19,221 nucleotides of DNA from CAYMTN01 sp964393335 (GTDB taxonomy: Bacteria > Chloroflexota > Anaerolineae > Aggregatilineales > Aggregatilineaceae): the NCBI GenBank assembly GCA_964393335.1, contig CAYMTN010000092.1, positions 1 to 19,221 of the forward strand, given 5' to 3'. Under the pieces are notes generated by a model. It was not told where the DNA came from. It made no database searches and worked only from the letters and a program-made list of their open reading frames with translations. Shown here piece after piece: positions 7,579 through 14,781 of the stretch. The number at the start of each line of letters is the position of its first letter. Positions within the stretch are counted from its first letter, which is position 1. The position numbers were made by a program, and so were the translations under genes.

Positions 7579-7620
7579 GGCGTTTGGTGGATCGAATCAC
7601 TTATCGATAGTAGGAAGAAC

Positions 7621-9240
7621 ATGGCACAAAAACTGCGAATCATTCCCCTGGGCGGCCTGGGGGAAATCGGAAAGAATATGACCGTTTACGAATATGGCCG
7701 CAACATGATCATTGTCGATTGCGGGGTAATGTTCCCCGATAATGATATGTACGGGATTGACCTGGTGCTGCCCGATTTTGACTACGTGGTGCAAAACCAG
7801 GACAGGCTGCGTGGCATTCTGCTGACGCACGGCCACATGGACCACATCGCGGCGCTGCCGTATTTGCTGCGCCACATCCAGGCTCCAATTTACGGCACGC
7901 CCCTGACGCTGGGCCTCGTCGAGCGCCAGCTCAGGGAAAAAAATGTGCTGCACCAGGCTGAATTGCACGTGCTTGACAAACAAACAGCCGTGCATCTGGG
8001 GCCGTTCACGGTGACGCCGTTTGCCGTCGCGCATTCGATTCCCGATTCGGTGGGTTTTGTCATCAATACCCCGGCGGGCACCATTGTTCAAACCGGCGAC
8101 TATAAGCTGGACGAGACACCGGCTGGCGGGCGCACCACCGATCTGGATACGCTGCGTCACCTGATCCGCGATGGCGTGCTGGTGATGCTGGGCGACAGCA
8201 CCAACGCCGACCGCCCAGGCCATACGCCGACCGAGCAGGTTGTCGCCGACACAATCGACCGGCTGCTCGCCAACGCGCAGGGACAGCGTGTGATTATCGC
8301 GACGTTCTCATCCGTGCTGGCGCGTCTTCAGGAGATCATGACTCTCGCGCAGAAGCACGGGCGTAAAGTGGCGCTAACCGGGCGCAGCCTGATCGAGAAC
8401 GTCAAGCTGGCCCGCGATCTCGGTTATATGGACATCCCTGATGGCCTGCTGGTAGACGTGAACGAGCGACTGCCCAGGGGTCAACTGCTGGTGCTTTCGA
8501 CCGGCTCGCAAGGCGAACCGCGCTCGGCGCTCAACCAGATGGCCGACGATCAACACCGCCACATCAAAGTAGGCCGGGGCGACCTGATCATCATTTCGGG
8601 GGGCACGATTCCCGGTAATGAAGAAGTCGTCAGCCAGATGCTGAACAAGCTGTTTGAACGCGGCGCGCATGTCGTGTACGGCGCGATGGAAACAGTCCAT
8701 GTTTCTGGTCATGGCAGCCGCGACGAACTGCGCACGATGATCGAAACAGTCCGGCCCCGCTACCTGATTCCGGCGCACGGCGAAGCCCGCCACCTGTACC
8801 TGCATGCCCAACTGGCCGAAGAAACCGGAATGGCTCCGGAGAACGTCTTCATCCTGAAAAATGGGGCGCAGTGGGTGACGGATGGCGACAAAGCCTGGAC
8901 CGATGAATCCCTGGCGGTCGATGACGTGTTTGTGGATGGCCGTCTGGTTGGCGAGATCGGTGAGATCGTCATGCGGGACCGGCATCGCCTGTCCCAGGAC
9001 GGGTTTATCGTCGCGCTGATCCCGATCAACAAGCACAAGCAGTTGGTAGGGGAGCCGCAGATCATCAGCCGGGGTTTTGTGTACGTCAACGAGGCTGAAG
9101 ACTTGTTTGAGGCCGGGCGCGAAGAAATCAAGCGCCAGTATAAGCGGGGTGCCGATAACCTGCGCCGCGCCCTCGAGGACTTCTTCTACAGCGAGACGCA
9201 GCTACGCCCGGTGGTGCTGCCACAGTTTATCCAGGTCTAG
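7621..9240 (+). CDS. rnj: Ribonuclease J
   Basis: A 539-residue metallo-beta-lactamase/beta-CASP RNase, close to the 555 residues of Bacillus RNase J1. Such enzymes combine 5'-3' exonuclease and endonuclease activity in mRNA decay and rRNA maturation in the cytoplasm. The metal-binding motif LTHGHMDHIAALPYLL is at 68-83 (His70, His72, Asp74, His75), with a Met where many RNase J proteins have Glu. Further conserved parts are FAVAHSIPDSVGF, TGDYKLDETP, the beta-CASP region with LSTGSQGEPRSAL and ISGGTIPGNE, and SGHGSRDEL followed by YLIPAHGEARHL. The C-terminal region ends at YSETQLRPVVLPQFIQV. AGGAAG stands 6 bp before the ATG. It has its own promoter and terminator and is probably monocistronic. 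Confidence 0.96.
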   Translation: MAQKLRIIPLGGLGEIGKNMTVYEYGRNMIIVDCGVMFPDNDMYGIDLVLPDFDYVVQNQDRLRGILLTHGHMDHIAALPYLLRHIQAPIYGTPLTLGLVERQLREKNVLHQAELHVLDKQTAVHLGPFTVTPFAVAHSIPDSVGFVINTPAGTIVQTGDYKLDETPAGGRTTDLDTLRHLIRDGVLVMLGDSTNADRPGHTPTEQVVADTIDRLLANAQGQRVIIATFSSVLARLQEIMTLAQKHGRKVALTGRSLIENVKLARDLGYMDIPDGLLVDVNERLPRGQLLVLSTGSQGEPRSALNQMADDQHRHIKVGRGDLIIISGGTIPGNEEVVSQMLNKLFERGAHVVYGAMETVHVSGHGSRDELRTMIETVRPRYLIPAHGEARHLYLHAQLAEETGMAPENVFILKNGAQWVTDGDKAWTDESLAVDDVFVDGRLVGEIGEIVMRDRHRLSQDGFIVALIPINKHKQLVGEPQIISRGFVYVNEAEDLFEAGREEIKRQYKRGADNLRRALEDFFYSETQLRPVVLPQFIQV

Positions 9241-9261
9241 AAACCACACACCTGACAATAC

Positions 9262-9296
9262 AAAAAGCCTGCGAACAGTGGTTCACAGGCTTTTTT
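9262..9296. terminator. Strong bidirectional intrinsic terminator
   Basis: AAAAAGCCTG and CAGGCTTTTTT form the outer stem, with GAAC/GTTC as an inner stem around an AGTG loop and one C-A mismatch. An A-run precedes the stem and a T-run follows it, so it can act on both strands. It lies 21 bp after the RNase J stop and 43 bp beyond the stop of the convergent minus-strand operon, and probably ends both transcripts. Confidence 0.92.
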
Positions 9297-9339
9297 CGTG
9301 TGACGAAAACCCTCTGTGCCGATCTCACGGGCGGCCTGT

Positions 9340-10287
9340 TTACGGCTTGTCAGGACGCTGGTACCAATCGCGCCAGATCAGCCGGTACACTTTGAGCCAA
9401 TGCGGCAGCCGGTTCAAAACCGGAACGAACGGCATGAACAGAATGACTAGAAAGATCACGGTCATGAGCACGCCAATCACCAGATCAGCGCTGGCTGACG
9501 AAGCGATCGGTTTGACCTGGTACAGGAATGTATAGGGCCACAGCCACCACGCGCCAGGGAATTTGCCGGTTTCGTGGCTGATTCCCCACTGGGTGCCTGC
9601 CATGTCCAGCTTTTGGGCCACATTGTTATACACGTCATCCTGGAAGTAAAGCAGTGAGCGGGTGAAGTCAAGCGAATACGGCAGCCGCGCGTTACTTTCC
9701 AACGCGCCTTCCAACAGGCCCGCCCGCCCTAAGTCCAGCATGCCGTTCATCAGGCTTTCCACCGGCCCATAATCCCCGTCAGGCAGGGTAACCTGGCCGT
9801 CTGCGTTCACGGTAGCCGTGTCCAGGGCCGAGAGGTACGCATTCAACCAGGCTTGCTGTTGGCTGGGAGTGGCATCCTGGTAAGTTTGCAGGGCGTTGGC
9901 TACATCAGGATTCAACTGTGCCACACGCCCCAACGGCTTGAGCACGAAATCTTGCGCGGGATTGATGGGGATGGTGCGTCCAAACCAGTTCGCCGGAGCG
10001 ATGCCCAGAATTTTCTGAGCGTTGGCCGTATCGTTGGTATATGGAGGGCCATAACCGTCGATACCGCTGTTCCCGGCCAGGTTATTTGCGGTTGTTCTCA
10101 GGTACTCGATAGGCTGTTGTTTTGCGACATCCTCACTGCGCACCGTTGGATAATCGGGAGAACTGAAGATAACCGCCAACACAACGACTATCGTGCCAAT
10201 AATGCCAAACACGACCAAACCCTCGCGCAGCAGATCGTACGGTTTCATCGGAACGCCGCGCAGGTAATCGTCAGTCCGTTTGCTCAT
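9340..10287 (-). CDS. Cytochrome b subunit-IV-like membrane protein with large extracytoplasmic domain
   Basis: A 315-residue protein with one helix near the N terminus (23-43) and one near the C terminus (268-290). Between them lie about 220 mostly polar residues predicted outside the membrane. The tail LNRLPHWLKVYRLIWRDWYQ (291-310) resembles the C-terminal end of some cytochrome b/subunit IV proteins. The PEWY motif of the quinol-oxidising site is not seen, and only two rather than three or four helices are present. No CxxCH haem c motif or Cys cluster is visible. The start was chosen at 10287 because GGAGG lies 6 bp upstream; an ATG 18 bp earlier lacks this. The reading frame overlaps the end of the cytochrome b gene by 17 bp, so the two products probably associate. 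The family call is tentative. Confidence 0.6.
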   Translation of the reverse strand: MSKRTDDYLRGVPMKPYDLLREGLVVFGIIGTIVVVLAVIFSSPDYPTVRSEDVAKQQPIEYLRTTANNLAGNSGIDGYGPPYTNDTANAQKILGIAPANWFGRTIPINPAQDFVLKPLGRVAQLNPDVANALQTYQDATPSQQQAWLNAYLSALDTATVNADGQVTLPDGDYGPVESLMNGMLDLGRAGLLEGALESNARLPYSLDFTRSLLYFQDDVYNNVAQKLDMAGTQWGISHETGKFPGAWWLWPYTFLYQVKPIASSASADLVIGVLMTVIFLVILFMPFVPVLNRLPHWLKVYRLIWRDWYQRPDKP

Positions 10288-10882
10288 CGTCTGCCTCCAC
10301 TTCAATAGGCTTCACCGGGCTGTCGCGCCGGATCAATACGAGATGCAGACCGACCAGTACCATTACCGCCAGGGGCAGCACCGTGACATGCAGGGTGAGC
10401 ACTTGCCCGGTATTCATCGTGTTGAAGAAAGCCCCTACACCAAGCGCATTCATGGCGTCTTTGGCCTGCACCGCGATCCACTGTGAGTCCCAGTTGGTCT
10501 GTGCCAGAAACCCCGTCAATCCGGTAAAGACCGCAACTCCGAATGTCAGGGCACCGATCATCCATGTCTTCCAGCGGCCATCACGCCACGCAGCCATGAA
10601 GAACTTAGTAGTCATGTGCAATAGGATCGCCCCAAACAAGATTTGCACACTCCAAAAATGCAGCGAGTTCACAAAATGGCCGATTCCAGAGCCGTGATAC
10701 CAGTCGGGGCCGAATATCGCCATCACAATCCCCGTCAGGATCAGCAGCACCAGGGCCGACAGGGCCGATACGCCAAAGAGATAAACCGTCGAGTTGACGT
10801 AGGCTGGCATCCGCGTTGGCAGAACATCTTCGAGCGTGAAGTTGTTCTTGGCCAGGTCTTGTGCCTTGCGCGTGAGATTCAT
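10271..10882 (-). CDS. Cytochrome b, N-terminal (b6-like), di-haem quinol-oxidoreductase subunit
   Basis: A 203-residue four-helix membrane protein of the cytochrome b/b6 family. Four haem-ligand histidines are present: His75 and His89 (14 apart) in the second helix, and His165 and His180 in the fourth. The 15-residue step of the second pair matches cytochrome b6 rather than mitochondrial cytochrome b (14). The fourth helix reads LHVTVLPLAVMVLVGLHLVL, close to b6. There is no cysteine in the protein, so the extra covalent haem of b6f-type enzymes is not expected. The start at 10882 follows GGAGGT with 7-bp spacing; longer forms would start inside or before that site. No Rieske or cytochrome c gene is nearby, so its electron acceptor is unknown. 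Confidence 0.87.
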   Translation of the reverse strand: MNLTRKAQDLAKNNFTLEDVLPTRMPAYVNSTVYLFGVSALSALVLLILTGIVMAIFGPDWYHGSGIGHFVNSLHFWSVQILFGAILLHMTTKFFMAAWRDGRWKTWMIGALTFGVAVFTGLTGFLAQTNWDSQWIAVQAKDAMNALGVGAFFNTMNTGQVLTLHVTVLPLAVMVLVGLHLVLIRRDSPVKPIEVEADDEQTD

Positions 10883-10904
10883 GGGAAATACCTCCATATC
10901 CGGG

Positions 10905-11060
10905 TTATGATTTTGGTTCAAGGAACTTGGGAAGACGTACCCACACGGCAGCGACAAAGATCACGATTACGGTGAGCCACGCGATGATGTTGGGAATCGC
11001 AAGATTGAAAATACCAAACGTGATATGCGGCACAGTGGGCAGCAATTCGGGTGATAACAT
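10905..11060 (-). CDS. Small single-helix membrane protein (51 aa)
   Basis: A short gene between glucoamylase and cytochrome b. The product begins MLSPELLPTVPHITFGIFNL, has a hydrophobic segment from about 15 to 41, and ends VRLPKFLEPKS. An AAGGAG stands 7 bp before the ATG, and the stop lies 22 bp before the cytochrome b start, which argues for a real translated gene. It resembles no family I can name. By position it may be a small accessory subunit of the cytochrome b complex, comparable in size to small subunits of b6f complexes; this is inference only. Confidence 0.75.
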   Translation of the reverse strand: MLSPELLPTVPHITFGIFNLAIPNIIAWLTVIVIFVAAVWVRLPKFLEPKS

Positions 11061-11090
11061 GGTACGGCTCCTTTCTTTTGCTCAAAACGA

Positions 11091-13478
11091 TCAGGTCTGG
11101 TCTTGCACGGTGACCACGAAGTCCTCACCCTGCCAGCGTTGATCATCTTTCCAGAGAAACGTGAAGACGATATCGGTGCCGGCACGTAACTCATCGGATG
11201 GCAAATCGGCAGAACAAACGCCGAGGGACGTGTCGGTGGTGGGCAGTTCGTGTGATGTCTGCCAGCCGTCACTGCTCCAGCGGACGGTGGCCGGGGCCAG
11301 CACTTCCAGGCGCAGGATATCGCCTGCCATGATGCGGTGAACTTTGTGATTAAAACGCCAGATCGCATAGGGGGATGACGTGTCGTTTTCCTGATAGCGC
11401 TCGACGGGCTGCGGTGGCATATCAAACACGTGCCCATCACGCAGCGAGCGCAGCAGTTTGATGTATTCGGCATGCGCCCACACCAGCGGCATCGCTGAGC
11501 CGCTCGGTTTGCCATTGAACAACTCTTGTGCCGGGATGTCGTCCGAATCCCATACCTGTTCAGGCAAAAACCCGCCGGGGCTGGTTTGGGCGGACATGAT
11601 CTTCAGCAACCGTTCAGCTTCGTCGGCGTTGCCCCTGGCCAGCTCGTAATGTCCCCGTTCGCCCGCCAACAACGGCCAGCCGCGCCCGGTGCCGGTGCCG
11701 TCAAACGGACTGCCATCGTCGTGCTCGCCGTAACCATCCTGGTTGTAGCGGTGCCATACGGGGCCGGTTTGCGTCTCTGTTTTTAGCAGCGCGTCGACGA
11801 CCTTCACGGTATTCACGATGCGAGGATCATCCGGCGCACGCAGGCCGAAGCGCACTAGGGCCAGGGCGTCGGGACTGACGATGTGGGTCAGCGGCGCTGA
11901 ACTTTCATCGGGAGGCCGGTTTTTGATCGGCACGAACCCGTCAACCGGCGAGGCGGCGTCCGCCATTTCTGCCGGGGCGATGCGCACGTAATACCCTTCA
12001 ACGCCAACTTGCTGCGCCAGGTCCGTGCCCGTGACATACGTCCACCGTTCAAGTTGGGCGTTCCACGTATCGGCTGTCTGGCGCACGTACCGGGCGATGT
12101 CGGGTTGGTTTGCCTCGTCGGCAAAATCAGCCGCCGCCAGCAGTCCGGCGATCTCAACCGCCAGCGTGAACGGCGAATAACCACCATCCTCTTCCCACCG
12201 ATCCTGCCCGGTGACCGGGCCGTTGCGCACCAAAAAACCTGCTGCACGCTGTACCATCGGCCACACGCTCAGCCTATCCAGCGCATGAAGGCGGCGCATG
12301 GCGTCTGCCAGCAGGATCGGAAAAGCAGTTTCATCCATCTGGATGCCCTGCCAGTACGGGCTGCCATCCAGCCACATGTTCTGCGGCCAATGCCCGTCAG
12401 GGTCCTGCGTCGCCATCAGGTAGACCAGTGTGTTCGCGGCGTTGTCCACGTCGCCCGCCGCCAGCAAGCCCCCGGCGCTCTCGACCAGATCGCGGGGCCA
12501 GACCAGGTGATAACCGCCCATGTCTGCATCACCTTTGGCCGCTCCCCAGGGAATCGACAGGCTGGCGATCATGCCACCCGGAAACCGTTTTGCTTCGTGG
12601 GTTTTCAGCACCGCCGTGCTGATCCGGTACAAATTGAAGCCGGTTTTGTTGGGGCGTTCCAGGTCCGTGCAGCGGTCTTGATATTCCAGCCAGCCCCGCA
12701 CATAACGCTCCTGGATGCGCTCAAAATTCTGCATCAAAGAAGCCAACGCGCGGTGCCCGGCTTCGGCTGCCGTGAGTCCAAACGCCAGGGCGATCACAAA
12801 GTCACCTTGAGATGCGGCCAGGTCGATCTCAGCCGTCAGCGCGATATTGCCCTCGTCGGCAGAGTCGTAGAACCACGTCATGCGGTGGTGCTGGCTGATG
12901 TCCTGCCAGCCGTCACTCTCGCCGACATACCCGCAGCTCATGCCTTTAAACGGGACTGAGCACGCCAACGCCAACACCGAATCACCGCGTTGGGCGAACA
13001 GCATGGGTAATCCCTTGTAATCACCGGTCCAACCCGTGTTGCCGTTACCCTCATTCGATATGTGAGGCGATAACAATACGTAGAGACTCAGATCGTCTCC
13101 TTGAAGCGCCTCGAATGTGACGTGTTGTAGCAGAACATCCCGGTTAGGGTCCGAGATCACGGTTTTGCGAATCCGGTAGCGTTTGTCCAGGCTGGTGTTG
13201 GTGAGTTGGTAGCCGGGGACGCCATCCGCCAACGGCTTGATCGCGTGCGTGGCATCCCGTTTTTCCTCCGAGAAATAATCCGCGCCATCGGCCACCAGGA
13301 AACCCAGATCGCGGGTGTTGGCCTGGTCAATACGCGGATAGTACACCTCGTTGATGATCCCGTGCGAGAGTGTGAACCAGAGCCGGCTCTGGCCACTGGT
13401 AGCGGTTCCTACACCGCTCTTGGCGCTGGATGTCCACCGGGCCGAAATGCCGGGCTTTCCGGGGGCCTGTTTACTCAT
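11091..13478 (-). CDS. GH15 glucoamylase (glucan 1,4-alpha-glucosidase)
   Basis: A 795-residue bacterial-type glucoamylase that releases glucose from the non-reducing ends of alpha-glucans or maltodextrins. The N-terminal beta-sandwich (about 1-270) starts with TSGQSRLWFTLSHGIINEVY. The (alpha/alpha)6 catalytic domain (about 275-690) contains MGGYHLVWPRDLVESAGG (320-337), WPQNMWLDGSPYWQGIQMDE (364-383) and RWEEDGGYSPFTLAVEIAGL (428-447), with the general acid at Glu429 or 430. GGFLPEQVWD (636-645) carries the general base Glu640. A beta-rich C-terminal region of about 100 residues follows. No signal peptide is present, so it should act in the cytoplasm on imported oligosaccharides or glycogen. 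AAGGTAGG precedes the ATG. It lies 7 bp after the 70-aa gene and 30 bp before the 51-aa membrane protein gene. Confidence 0.95.
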   Translation of the reverse strand: MSKQAPGKPGISARWTSSAKSGVGTATSGQSRLWFTLSHGIINEVYYPRIDQANTRDLGFLVADGADYFSEEKRDATHAIKPLADGVPGYQLTNTSLDKRYRIRKTVISDPNRDVLLQHVTFEALQGDDLSLYVLLSPHISNEGNGNTGWTGDYKGLPMLFAQRGDSVLALACSVPFKGMSCGYVGESDGWQDISQHHRMTWFYDSADEGNIALTAEIDLAASQGDFVIALAFGLTAAEAGHRALASLMQNFERIQERYVRGWLEYQDRCTDLERPNKTGFNLYRISTAVLKTHEAKRFPGGMIASLSIPWGAAKGDADMGGYHLVWPRDLVESAGGLLAAGDVDNAANTLVYLMATQDPDGHWPQNMWLDGSPYWQGIQMDETAFPILLADAMRRLHALDRLSVWPMVQRAAGFLVRNGPVTGQDRWEEDGGYSPFTLAVEIAGLLAAADFADEANQPDIARYVRQTADTWNAQLERWTYVTGTDLAQQVGVEGYYVRIAPAEMADAASPVDGFVPIKNRPPDESSAPLTHIVSPDALALVRFGLRAPDDPRIVNTVKVVDALLKTETQTGPVWHRYNQDGYGEHDDGSPFDGTGTGRGWPLLAGERGHYELARGNADEAERLLKIMSAQTSPGGFLPEQVWDSDDIPAQELFNGKPSGSAMPLVWAHAEYIKLLRSLRDGHVFDMPPQPVERYQENDTSSPYAIWRFNHKVHRIMAGDILRLEVLAPATVRWSSDGWQTSHELPTTDTSLGVCSADLPSDELRAGTDIVFTFLWKDDQRWQGEDFVVTVQDQT

Positions 13479-13485
13479 CGTTGAC

Positions 13486-13698
13486 CTACCTTAAGAAACT
13501 GGGGGAGCGGTGATGGACATGTGTCACGTTGACCAGCCGTGCCAGTTCGTCGGGCTGCGTTCCGTCCGGCGTCGTGAGGTCCAGGACGACAATTGGGAAA
13601 GGCTGCCGGGCAGAATGGCGCGCCGCGACATCCAACCCGGCAGGGCTGGTGCAGACGATCCCGCCATCTCGAATCCGTGCGTGAAATTTGATGTCCAT
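13486..13698 (-). CDS. Hypothetical protein, 70 aa
   Basis: A small soluble protein starting MDIKFHARIRDGGIVCTSPA and ending HVHHRSPSFLR. It has no membrane segment and no recognisable motif. The start at 13698 follows AGAGGAG with 7-bp spacing, and the stop is 7 bp before the glucoamylase start, consistent with translation in the same operon. The opening MDI followed by alternating beta-like residues is vaguely similar to the start of the preceding PRC-barrel protein, and a degenerate half-barrel is possible. That similarity is too weak to assign a function. Confidence 0.6.
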   Translation of the reverse strand: MDIKFHARIRDGGIVCTSPAGLDVAARHSARQPFPIVVLDLTTPDGTQPDELARLVNVTHVHHRSPSFLR

Positions 13699-13739
13699 GA
13701 GATTACTCCTCTGACTGCACAACCGGCGGGAGAGTACGT

Positions 13740-14342
13740 TTACGCGTGCTTCATTGGAACGGTAGGCAGCGCTGCGATTTCCTTTTTGTTCAGCTTGAGA
13801 TAAACAGCATCCTCTTCGATGCGATCAATCTCCGAAACAGGGATCGTCACGTCTTTTTGACCCCACAGGTGCCCTTCCCGCATGACCAGGTGCGTGATAT
13901 GGTCACTTTTCGGGTTAACCAGAAATTCATCGACGCGCCCGACCCGGCCATCTGACGCTTCGACCGGCGTGCCGCGCCGGATGGCCAGTTCACCCGCCGG
14001 GATTTGTTCGTGTTCCAGGGGGACCATATCCATCGCGGGATAGGCATACGGCCACATCAGGATCGGGCTGCCAGCCGAAAGCGATTCGTCCACCTCTAGG
14101 AACTCTGTTTGGATGAAACGCTCCTGCTGTGCCAGTTCTTCCTCGCTGCATCGCAGGCGGATGAAGGTCGGCGTGCTTTCGGCCACCATGTGCACCGGGA
14201 CCAGTCGCTCCGCGTGCGGGAAGGCTTTTTCGCGCACCACGATATGCGTTATTTCACGGGTTTTGGGGCTCAGTATGATGTACGTCGAGCGCCCACTTTC
14301 ATGTTCCCCGCACAACACGTCAACGTTGATTGGTATGTCCAT
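13740..14342 (-). CDS. PRC-barrel protein with two repeats
   Basis: A 200-residue soluble protein. The C-terminal unit (about 122-192) is a clear PRC-barrel: GTPVEASDGRVGRVDEFLVN, then ITHLVMREGHLWGQKDVTIP and a final EDAVYLKLNKKEI. The N-terminal unit (about 5-75) has the same layout in weaker form, with ITHIVVREKAFPHAERLVPV and PTFIRLRCSEEEL, so the protein looks like an internal duplication. PRC-barrels occur in ribosome maturation, photosynthetic reaction centre H subunits and many stress-linked proteins near membranes; which role applies is not shown. The ATG at 14342 was chosen because GGAGGGAG lies upstream of it. A GTG 18 bp earlier overlaps that site. Confidence 0.85.
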   Translation of the reverse strand: MDIPINVDVLCGEHESGRSTYIILSPKTREITHIVVREKAFPHAERLVPVHMVAESTPTFIRLRCSEEELAQQERFIQTEFLEVDESLSAGSPILMWPYAYPAMDMVPLEHEQIPAGELAIRRGTPVEASDGRVGRVDEFLVNPKSDHITHLVMREGHLWGQKDVTIPVSEIDRIEEDAVYLKLNKKEIAALPTVPMKHA

Positions 14343-14388
14343 GATTTTGTCTCCCTCCACACCTGATGCTCAGACGGATTATGCTGCG

Positions 14389-14547
14389 TTACCTGTGGAA
14401 TGGCTCATCGGCTTCGTCACTGGCATCCTGTTCCGGCGGTTCATTGTGAGCGTGCGGAAACAAGATGCCCAACACGGCAATGCCGAGTGTGATGATCCCG
14501 CCCAGGATAGCTAGCAAAACGACCGGACTGCTGCCACTGATAGCCAT
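14389..14547 (-). CDS. Small single-helix membrane protein (52 aa), operon leader gene
   Basis: A 52-residue product: MAISGSSPVV, a hydrophobic helix (about 9-30) and an acidic tail PHAHNEPPEQDASDEADEPF. Upstream is AAAGGAGGTGA, an almost complete complement to the 16S rRNA end, at 8-bp spacing. This is the best ribosome binding site in the window and strongly supports translation. It is the first gene of the seven-gene minus-strand operon, 46 bp before the PRC-barrel gene. I recognise no family; a small membrane anchor or stress protein is possible. Confidence 0.75.
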   Translation of the reverse strand: MAISGSSPVVLLAILGGIITLGIAVLGILFPHAHNEPPEQDASDEADEPFHR

Positions 14548-14584
14548 GCTAACCGTCACCTCCTTTGGCGTTCACACCAGCGAT

Positions 14585-14602
14585 GAACAACGGTTGTTGT
14601 TC
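14585..14602. promoter_or_regulatory. Perfect 7-bp inverted repeat before the seven-gene operon
   Basis: GAACAAC (14585-14591) and GTTGTTC (14596-14602) are exact reverse complements around GGTT. It lies 38 bp before the 52-aa gene start, between the candidate -10 box and the ribosome site. It may be an operator or a small leader hairpin. Confidence 0.4.
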
Positions 14603-14617
14603 CATTGCATTGATCAG

Positions 14618-14623
14618 ACTATA
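14618..14623 (-). promoter_or_regulatory. Candidate -10 box for the seven-gene operon
   Basis: The minus strand reads TATAGT at 14623 to 14618, which would give a leader of about 65 nt before the 52-aa gene. No good TTGACA lies 16-18 bp upstream, so this could need an activator, another sigma factor, or be a false match. Confidence 0.3.
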
Positions 14624-14781
14624 GGCGGTGACTATGACGAGCCGTTGAAGTTGATGTAACAGCTTGTTGACGAGACTATGAAGATTTTATGACAAATCAC
14701 GCGGGCTTCCACAACTGGCCGGTGAGCGTGCTAGAATCCAGGCAGACGATATTGTGTTACCCATGCAAGAGGCCACCAACA

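Noticed and set aside
12009..12959. Plus-strand frame of 316 codons opposite the glucoamylase
   Set aside because: It is antisense to the catalytic domain containing all GH15 motifs and has no family signature of its own.
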